This document shows, piece after piece, positions 56,340 to 64,000 of a stretch of DNA of 64,000 nt. The stretch covers positions 207,301,013 to 207,365,012 of the forward strand of contig OY755038.1 in the NCBI GenBank assembly GCA_963576565.1, written 5' to 3'. This DNA is from Aspidapion aeneum (taxonomy: Eukaryota > Arthropoda > Insecta > Coleoptera > Brentidae). Below the pieces are notes generated by a model. That model was given only the letters and a program-made list of their open reading frames with translations. It was not told where the DNA came from and searched no databases. The translations under genes and the position numbers were made by a program. The stretch's first letter is position 1. Every line of letters starts with the position of its first letter.

Positions 56340-57664
56340 CTAAGTGCTACAATCCTAGGTTTAAAAGTCTACATTTTGGTTGAAGGTTTAACTTATTTTT
56401 CCCGTAAATGCAATAGTTTTCAATATTTATATAATTTGTTCATAAATACCTTGCCATAAGGGTCATCTTTTTTTATTGTAAAAAAGACATTATTTCCACA
56501 CAAAGGTTATAAATAAATAAAAAGAATAAAATATACTGGTTTAAAAATGGTAGCCATATTTAAACCACCAAACGTCACTAGGAAATGTCGAATAAAAATG
56601 GTGTAAGTCAGTGTCAGCTGTCCGCTGTATTTTACATGTTAATTTTTTAGACAAGTTAGCGACGATTAAACCGATGGTCGATTGCTTTGGTGAATATGTA
56701 ATTGAAAAGGGATTCTAATATATCTTGTGCTTTTTACAGTATTTAAATATTGATACGTATTTAATACGGTAATGCATCAACAGATATAGTTTTAAGTTAT
56801 TTATGTATTATTTAGCTTTGAATATATTTGTATATAAGTTTTTTTGTCGATCATAGATTATTTCTATTGTTTTTCGAACTTTTTTACTATTACTAGACTA
56901 TTTTTAATGGGAATCCTGCGACTGCATGGACTAAATTTCCAAAAAATGACATTTCGTTACAAAATGTTTATGTGGTTTTTCTTTATTTCTGAAGTTAATT
57001 GGAATTTATATGAGATGAAACTCACTGAGAAATGCTTACTATCATATTGCAGATTAGGGTAAACCAAATCTTTGCAGTTATTTGACCTTGAGTATTAAAA
57101 AAATACACTTAAACCGACCAAGTCTATAGACTTGATACTTAAACCCGGTCTACAATGCTAAGTCTTAAGGTCTTAGTAAATACTGGTGTTAAAGTATAGT
57201 CTCTAAAATCCGTTGTTTTATAGGTACACTCGCCCACTTATAGAATATAGAAGACAAAGAAATGATTTTTTAAACAATTTTCTTTAGAAGCTTTTAAAAC
57301 CCGCTGAAATTCCGGGCTTTCCAGACGAGTTTAATAATTTTAACATTATATTAGAAAAGTCAGCGACCGTACCACTACCACGTTTCGCTCTTCTCAGCTT
57401 TTTTGCAACACGTTTAAAACTTTCACTCGTAAAAGTTAAACCCCAGCGTTCTTAGCTTTATTTTACAAAATAAATGTTTTGAATGTTGGAAACTGGCGAT
57501 ACTTTATCATTTTTAAAACAAACCGCAGAAAAATCTACAAAATTAACAATAAAAAGTGATCACTATTCTATAACTCCGAAAGGATAGCTTACGGCAGTGG
57601 TAGTAGATAAGCCTAAGGCAATTTTCCTACTATTTTTTAGTATATTCTTATAAAATAATATTTT
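56340..57664. other. Gene-free interval
   Basis: No recognised gene. The 72-codon frame at 56844-57062 is A/T-driven and aromatic-rich. Confidence 0.4.
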
Positions 57665-57671
57665 TCAGCCA

Positions 57672-57895
57672 TACCAGTAGTTATTTTTTTTAGCCCGCTT
57701 CATTTCTCTTTACACAAAAATTAAAATTCGAAGAAAATAATGTGTTTATTTCAGCTTCAAAAATCATCCGCTGACCTACATCTTTGTTTACTACCCAATT
57801 TTCCTCGGTTCACCTTTGATACTAAACGAACACATTCAGTTTGACTTGTAAGTTTTGAGTAATAAAAAATAAAGTGGGCTAAAAAAAAATAACGA
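57672..57895. mobile_element. Small TIR element
   Basis: GTTATTTTTTTTAGCCCGCTT at the left is inverted as AAGTGGGCTAAAAAAAAATA then AC at the right. About 225 bp, no gene. Confidence 0.65.
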
Positions 57896-57931
57896 CAGTA
57901 CGTCTAGAAAATTACATTTTATAAGGATGTA

Positions 57932-59789
57932 CAGGGTGTCCCAAATTGGGCACTTTTGGGGGGTTTAAGGTACTTCTAGGGAAGACAGAGAAAAACGGAC
58001 CACGCATTGTGAGGCTCAAATTTCAAGAGAAGACTTATAGTGAAAACCGCATTTTGAAATATCGTCTCGTCTTTGAGCTACGGGGGCTCTTTGAAAAGTC
58101 GGCATTTTGGAGGGGGGTCTATAACTTCGTTATTATTGGAAATACTGATTTAGAGTAAATTGCAATTTTATAGACTTTGTCACGGGGAATTTAACCGCTA
58201 AATTAAATTTTAACTGTCACTTTTAGTTTTTGAGATATGACATAAAGTTGCATTTTTTCTTATGGAATGGTCTATATTTTAATTAATTTTCGAATTCATG
58301 ATTGAATTCTTTTCAAAATGATGTATCATATGTCGTAGTTTGATTGAGCTGTTTCGGAGATAATTAAATTTTTTTATTTTTGTCTAGTGCGCGTTGAATG
58401 ACGTCATGCGCCATTGACGTGAAAGCCTTGCGGTCAAATCCTACTTCAATACTCCTATAGTTTTGTTGTCTTATACTATGCCAGGGCTATCAAAATGGAC
58501 GGGCCATGATCCTCCACTTTGTTGACGTCACATCCGGGGCTGATTTTTTTTTGATGGTCACGTTACGACACAGCTGATTGGCTTTAAAATATTGAAGTTG
58601 GAATGACGGTTCATGGATATTTGATTTTTTTTAAATAAAGCCGTTTTTGAGATTGTTTTTACTTTATTCTGGCAGAACAATTTTTTTAAATGTATAGTAA
58701 GCCCTAATTTTTCATAGCCGCTTCATAAGCTCACACAAAACTTAAGTTTAAAGCAGAAGCGAATGTGACAATCACATATGACAAAGTCAAATACATGTCA
58801 AATATAACAGTTGGCATGTGGTACATGGCGGGTAATTTGAATTCAAAATAAGGAATGCTAAATCTTGAAGATTTTAACCTTTTAATCATGTTGCTTCCTT
58901 ACAAACCTTTGGTGGAATATCGGGATGGTGTCTGAGAAAATTTCACTGAAATTTTGCGGAAATCTGTAGTGCCATTTTGAAAATATCATAAAAAAACGTC
59001 TGACCTCCCATAAGACCCAATGTAAAATTCAGCCCCGGGAGAACAGCTGATTTTTTCAGGGTCGTGGCCTCTATTTTTATGTTGGCCTTGACTATGCAAA
59101 TCAAGTTGGCCTTGCGTCTTGGCGTTTTGCCATTGTTTTCAATTGTTTAAACAATTTGACATTACGCTTTGATATGAAATTATTTTGCACAAAAGCGTTT
59201 TAATTTTATTTTGAAATATGTATCATTTTTTTAAAACTTTTATAACTAGGCTTTGAGGGCCGTCAGCTGAATTATAATTTTTCCAAACCAGCCTTACTAT
59301 ATTTGTGACTGTGTAAAATAATAAAAATACTGGAGCGCCTTTACCTGCCTCAGCAGGAAATCATAGCGCACTAAAAATAAGTGAAAAAGCTGAATATCTC
59401 CTAAACCGCTCAATCAAACTATGACATATGATACATCATTTTGAAAAGAATTCAATGACGAATTCGAAAATTAATTAAAATATAAGCCATTCCATAAGAA
59501 AAAATGCAACTTTATGTCATATCTCAAAAACTAAAAGTGACAGTTAAAATATAATTTAGCGGGTGAATTCCTCGTGACAAAATCTATAAAACTGCAATTT
59601 ACTCTAAATCAAAATTTCCACTAATAACGAAGTTATAGGCCCCCTCAAAGACGAGACGATATTTCAAAATGCGGTTTTCACTATAAGTCTTCCCTTGAAA
59701 TTTGAGCCTCGCAATGCGTGGTCAGTTTTTCTCTGTCTCCCCTAGAAGTACCTTAAACCCCCTAAAAGTGTTCAATTTGGGACACCCTG
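57932..59789. mobile_element. TA-flanked element, CAGGGTGTCCC ends, 400-bp arms
   Basis: Left arm 57932-58365 is inverted at 59392-59789 (CAGGGTGTCCCAAATTGGGC against TTCAATTTGGGACACCCTG). TA stands outside both ends. 1.86 kb with a 1-kb unique centre that holds no recognised transposase. The plus frame at 57946-58158 is part of the arm. Confidence 0.85.
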
Positions 59790-59918
59790 TACTAGGAAAG
59801 ACTACGAAAATTGCCTTAGTTTTCCAAAAATTCAAAAAATATTAGTTTTTCCGTTGTTCATGTCAGATCGAACTTTGTTTACAAAAATCAGCTGGACCAC
59901 CAGTGACGTGGAAAATTC

Positions 59919-59921
<3 letters not shown>

Positions 59922-59974
<53 letters not shown>
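59922..59974. repeat. (TA)n microsatellite
   Basis: 53 bases of alternating A and T. Confidence 0.97.
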
Positions 59975-59976
<2 letters not shown>

Positions 59977-60411
59977 ATCCGAACACTGGTCTATTCTATC
60001 CACCGTGGTAGTTAATTACCACTACAAAATGATATTTCAATAGAGCGCAGACGCAGTGCTTTACCACCATAATGAATTGTCAAATAAGCATTCCAAAAAC
60101 TCCCCCTAATCAATAGTAGACATATAATCCTCTACATAATAATTCAGCTTTGAGCTTATTGTGATTCAAGATTCAACAGAAAAAGGTCCAATAAGTTTCG
60201 AAGAAAACCCATTTGGTGTCTCAAAAATAAAGACATAAAATGTCAGTATGTCTGTTGTTAGGCTTGTTAAAATGGATGAAGTGTCATGGTGCGTGGGGCT
60301 TCATATGGCGACCGTCTAACTGCGGGAATCTAATTCTATACAATGTTTTTTCTTCTTTTCGTTTTTAATTCTAGGAAGGTTCTAATCAAACTGTGAATAA
60401 AATTAGGCTGT
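59975..60411. other. Non-coding interval
   Basis: No feature recognised. Confidence 0.35.
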
Positions 60412-60705
60412 AGGGGCCTACATACACGCGAGCATTTCTTGAGATAAGTACGCGCAAACTAATCTCTACATACATGTACGTTTGGTGGAATTGCCTACAC
60501 ACACGAAGACAAAATTAAACTTTCTAAACATAAACACGATATTATCAATGCGTTTTGCCTAGACACCGAGAGATTAGCACTCGTACATCGTGCGCGCGAA
60601 CAAAAATTCAAGCGGCGGATATTGTCTACACACGAAAAGATTAGTATGCGCAAACTTGTACGCGCGTACTAATCTCTAGAAATGTTCGGGTGTCTGTAGG
60701 CCCCT
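60412..60705. mobile_element. MITE with AGGGGCCTACA ends
   Basis: AGGGGCCTACATACACGCGA at the left is inverted as TCGGGTGTCTGTAGGCCCCT at the right; the arms extend about 45 bp through CGCGTACTAATCTCT. Short relatives of the GCGCGC words occur inside. Confidence 0.8.
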
Positions 60706-61103
60706 TATGACGTCTTTGTCAGAAACAAATGCAGTTATTTATTATTACCCTAATTTGTTTTTTAGACGGATGTAAAATAATTTCACATGAACAGGGCTGC
60801 CGCTGGCAAAAGCCAAACCAAAAGCGGTTTTATTCCTACCACTTCAAATGACAAAAATTACCTCTGCATTGCTTAACCGTCTTTAAACGCCGAAAACTAC
60901 AAAAATATCAATTTTTTTAATTAAATTGAAACAAATCCATTTCTCAAAGTGGAGTATTGTAAATACAAATTTTTTGTAAGGTTGTAAATTTTCACAGAAT
61001 ACGCGTAGATTTACTTGTTTAGCGATTTTTTTATTCTAATGGAAACTCTTGAGGGAAAAAAGACAATTTAACGAATATTTATGGAAAATTACAGTAAAGG
61101 AGA
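60706..61103. other. Non-coding interval
   Basis: No feature recognised. Confidence 0.35.
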
Positions 61104-62096
61104 GTTTACACATGCATGGATTTGCTGGCGCCAATAAAAACTGGCGCGCCAGTAAGTTAAATTTGCAACTGTAAACACCGACTTGCACACAAGTTATTTT
61201 TTTGCATGCATGTATCAAAAAAGTCTGCAGCTGACTGAATTTGCTGGCGCCAGTGGTGACGCATGCGCGCAGAAAAGGAAAATTTTCATGTGTAAACAAG
61301 TGCATGCACGTCGACTCGCCAGTTTTAAGTTCATTATTTTACATTATTTTTTATTTTCATTGTGTTTGAGCTTAAAAATTTTGTTTATTTTTGTTTTTAT
61401 AGCTTAATATGGCTAAAAAAAGTGGTCAGCAGAACCGACCATACAGTTTCTTGAAGGCTATGAATGTTTTCCTTGTTTATGGGATGTACACAGTAGTTCG
61501 TATAAAAACAAAGATAGTCGAGATAATGCTTCCCAAAAAATTAGTAAAATAATGACTATTGAAGGCTTTGAAGTTGCAGAAGTAAAAGCAAAAATATGAT
61601 CCATAAGAAACACATATGCTTTGGAATTGACAAAAATTAAAAAAAGCCAATGTTCCGGAGCCGGTGCAAATGAAGTATACACCCCAAAAGTACCATGGTT
61701 TAAAGTAGCAGACCGAGTTTTAAAGAATGTTGTTGAAATAAGAGAAACTCTAGAAGAATATCAAAATGTTGCTTTGTCATTCGAAGATGACTCCTAAAAG
61801 TTTTTCGGAAGCACCCAAAGTAGATCGACTAGCAATCCATGCTTTAACCCATGCAGATACGGCCTTTTCGTTGTTCCTTTTCCTGAATCTCTTTTATTTT
61901 TTTTTTCAATAAAAGTTTAGCTAACTATTTTGCAGGCTTCCGAGAGTTCAGCCGACATATCGCGTATCGTGTACACTTTAAAAATGAAACTGGCGTGCCA
62001 GTCTTTTTAATTTTCGCACAATAGTGTAATCCTTTACTGGCGTGCCAATAGAACTGGCGCGAACACTGGCGCCACTAAATTCATGCATGTGTAAAC
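61104..62096 (+). mobile_element. PIF/Harbinger-like TIR element with accessory gene
   Basis: GTTTACACATGCATG (61104-61118) is exactly inverted at 62082-62096. CTGGCGCC/GGCGCCAG words are repeated near both ends (61126, 61144, 61244, 61976, 62037, 62052, 62066), like a series of binding sites. It contains one gene remnant with a MADF-type domain. No DDE transposase is present. A MADF/Myb-like partner gene next to TIRs is typical of PIF/Harbinger elements, hence the assignment. Confidence 0.7.
61409..61797 (+). pseudogene. MADF (Myb/SANT-like) DNA-binding protein remnant
   Basis: The ATG at 61409 lies just after a splice-acceptor-like TTTTTGTTTTTATAG (61388-61402). After a one-base slip in the A-run at 61415-61421 the frame reads TIQFLEGYECFPCLWDVHSS, KIMTIEGFEVAEVKAKI, a TGA stop (61597-61599), SIRNTYALELTKIKKS, YTPKVPWFKVADRVLKNVV and ends at TAA (61795-61797). 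The spacing of W/L residues (PCLWD, VKAKI, SIRNTY, WF) is that of the MADF domain, which binds DNA and in PIF/Harbinger helps import the transposase into the nucleus. Two lesions only, so fairly young. Confidence 0.75.
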
Positions 62097-62209
62097 CCAC
62101 TATGAGCCTAACTAATTTTTTTTGTCAGTGGTACCGTGTCTCCATTTGAGAATGCAACTAAAGAGCGCACAATTTTACCAAATACCTATACTTTGGCAAC
62201 ACTGTGCCT

Positions 62210-62335
62210 CCTTTCACGGCAGCGATTGGGTTTCAGGGCAAACCCCATGTATGCAAAATGAATGCTGGGTTGCCAAGGTTTAGCTCCATCTTCGTAGGTC
62301 GTCCTTGACTCACAAACCAGTTGCACTTTCAAATG
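62210..62335. repeat. Dispersed repeat, inverted partner of 13615-13700
   Basis: AAAATGAATGCTGGGTTGCC and AAGGTTTAGCTCCATCTTCG match the complement of the block near 13640. No frame kept. Confidence 0.65.
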
Positions 62336-62425
62336 TACACATTGTACCACCGCGCGACGCACTGTATCTTCAAAGTGGGACAAAAATTATTATTGACAAA
62401 AAAAAAGCAGAACGAAGTGACTATA

Positions 62426-63087
62426 CAGGGTGTCCCAACTAAAAGGTAACAGAGGTGTTTTTGGGTATTTTTCGTGCGAATTTGGAGAAACGCTTGGACA
62501 CGGCAATTTTGTTTTCGAGAGAGACACTTTTTGGCTTGACATTTTTTGTAGAAAACACCATCTTCGAAGGGTATACTTCACTCCTATATTTTGAATAGGA
62601 GGTGGATCTGGTGATACCTTGTTTTGAAGTTTTCTTGAATATCTTTAAAACCTTGTAAAAATTTGAAAATCCATCGATTAATTTTTGAGATATGTATTTT
62701 AAAATTTAACATGGAATGATAAAATAAAAATTAAATCCGAAATATTTAAATTTCTGATTCATTTTTTATTTTATCAGTCCATGTTAAATTTGAAAGTTTG
62801 AAGGCAATTATCTCAAAAACTAATGGATAGATTTTTGAAATTTTTACACGGCTGTAAAGACATTCAAAAGGCCTTCAAAACAGGGTTTCATTGGACCCAC
62901 TTTCCCCATTCATAATATAGGGGTAAAGTATATCCCCTCGAAGGGGGCGCGAGTTACAAAAATTTCAAGATCCTAGAGCCGAAAAGTGTCCCCCACGCAA
63001 ACAAAGTCGACGTGTCCGAGCGTTTCTAAAAACTCGCACGAAAAATACCCAAAAACCCCTCTGTTACCTTTTAGTTGGGACACCCTG
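62426..63087. mobile_element. TA-flanked MITE, CAGGGTGTCCC ends, about 320-bp arms
   Basis: CAGGGTGTCCCAACTAAAAG and CTTTTAGTTGGGACACCCTG are exact inverted ends; arms continue almost to the centre near 62755. TA on both sides (62424-62425, 63088-63089). No gene. Confidence 0.88.
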
Positions 63088-63308
63088 TATTTAGGTACTA
63101 AAAAAAAGAGATTTGTGAAGTAACTTTTTTTGTAATACATAAGTATAAATTTACAAAATTTTTGCTGAAAAAAGGTCCCCGTTTTTGGAAATTCCGAAAA
63201 AACGTAAAAAGATACATAGCTCTGCTCAGTGGTTTCTTTATGCACATTGAGATACATAAACGCTGGAAAGCATGGATCTCAATGTTTATGCTGGAACAAG
63301 GCCAACAA
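63088..63308. other. Non-coding interval
   Basis: Short spacer between a MITE and the last GACA element; nothing recognised. Confidence 0.35.
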
Positions 63309-63873
63309 AAAAATACTCTGCCAATATATGGGCCCCTAAGCTCACACTAGGTACTATAGTTATAGTGTACGTGTGAGCTAATATAACTAAAAACTGAAAT
63401 ATATTTTATTTAACTCCAGACTAAATTACCTTTTGTTTGATACCACACAAGCCATGTTTTGACTTAAATTCAAATTTTTGAAATCTACACCCACCCTTAA
63501 AAAAAACAAAAAACTAAAATGTATTTTATTAAACTCCGGACTCAATTACCTTTCGTTTGATATCACACACGCCATATTTTCACTTAAACTCTAATTTTTA
63601 AAATATACCCCCACCCTTTTTTTTTAAATAAATTAAAATGTATTTTGTTTAACTGCAGACTCAGTTACCTTTCGTTTGATATCACACACGCCATATTTTC
63701 ACATAAACTCTAATTTTTGAAATCTACCCCCACCCTTTTATTTGGTTTCTGTTCGGTGGATTTTGTTCATTTTTAAATGGGACCATCTCGACCCAAGACC
63801 CAGCCTAGGTACCAAATTTCATTACAATCGGCCAAGCGGTTTTTGAGTTATGCGCGTTGGTCGTTACAGACAT

Positions 63874-63904
<31 letters not shown>

Positions 63905-64000
63905 TACAGACAGACCGACAGACAGACAGACAGACGGCGCAACAAAAAAGTTTCAAAATCATCTGAAACGCAAAGATATATAAAAATTTTTGAAATCGGA
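63309..64000 (+). mobile_element. Hairpin-ended GACA element, copy 3 (runs off the window)
   Basis: Starts AATACTCTGCCAATATATGG, left hairpin GCTCACAC...GTGTGAGC (63340-63378), about 118-bp units, TACCAAATTTCATTACAATC, a short GACA run (63871-63934), and CGGCGCAACAAAAAAGTTTC. Nearly identical to copy 2; the right hairpin lies beyond the window end. Confidence 0.85.

Larger units (their letters stand above)
54524..57195. repeat. Outer TIR pair around LINE and MITE insertions
   Basis: ACACCAGTATTTACTAA at 54527 is inverted as TTAGTAAATACTGGTGT near 57173, and AAGTTGGGTCGAAAAAAA at 54555 is inverted at about 56310-56327. These two nested pairs bound a DNA element that later received a LINE fragment and a hAT MITE. 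Which pair is the true end is unclear. Confidence 0.55.

Overview
This window looks like eukaryotic intergenic or intronic DNA from an arthropod, most likely an insect. That is inferred from the mix of repeat families: Penelope-like element with a GIY-YIG domain, mariner, pogo, piggyBac-like, many hAT-like MITEs, LINE fragments, tRNA-like repeats and a hammerhead-carrying retrozyme-like repeat. It is AT-rich, dense in inverted repeats and poor in long open frames. I found no convincing host protein-coding gene. Almost everything recognisable is transposon-derived, usually broken and often nested. The only long intact frame is a tyrosine recombinase at 16430-17641.

Layout. 1-7 kb: a split hAT-like MITE, remains of one Penelope-like element (PLE), then a rearranged head-to-head PLE with reverse transcriptase and GIY-YIG frames. 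8.8-10.6 kb: a TIR element that received a LINE 3' fragment (with an 11-bp target duplication) and a hAT MITE. 11.4-13.5 kb: a TIR element holding a long inverted repeat and a roughly 128-bp tandem array. 14.7-15.3 kb: a reverse-strand LINE C-terminus. 15.6-17.9 kb: a hammerhead tandem repeat of 275-bp units with a 13-bp target duplication, its second unit split by a 1.85-kb tyrosine-recombinase element. 18.5-23.2 kb: TIR elements, a 68-bp perfect palindrome with 9-bp direct repeats, and a LINE containing a five-level nest of insertions. 23.2-24.4 kb: a rearranged mariner. 26-28.9 kb: hAT MITEs. 29.7-37 kb: long inverted arms made of roughly 142-bp tandem units, plus a decamer minisatellite element. 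37.5-43.9 kb: pogo-type elements, three tRNA-like repeat heads, hairpin-ended elements with huge GACA/TGTC arrays, and a broken pogo-like transposase. 44.4-48.6 kb: a 2.7-kb inverted-arm element and a piggyBac-like TTAA element. 50.7-64 kb: a long palindrome, two LINE fragments, several MITE families (three sharing CAGGGTGTCYC ends with TA duplications), a MADF-domain gene remnant inside a TIR element, and a third hairpin-ended GACA element running off the end.

Working logic. There are no operons. The value of the window is stratigraphic: target duplications and local uninterrupted paralogues let many insertions be delimited to within a few bases. The best lead for an undescribed system is 15604-17932, where an intact tyrosine recombinase element with palindromic ends sits in the stem-II loop of a retrozyme-like hammerhead, and the neighbouring uninterrupted unit serves as the empty site.
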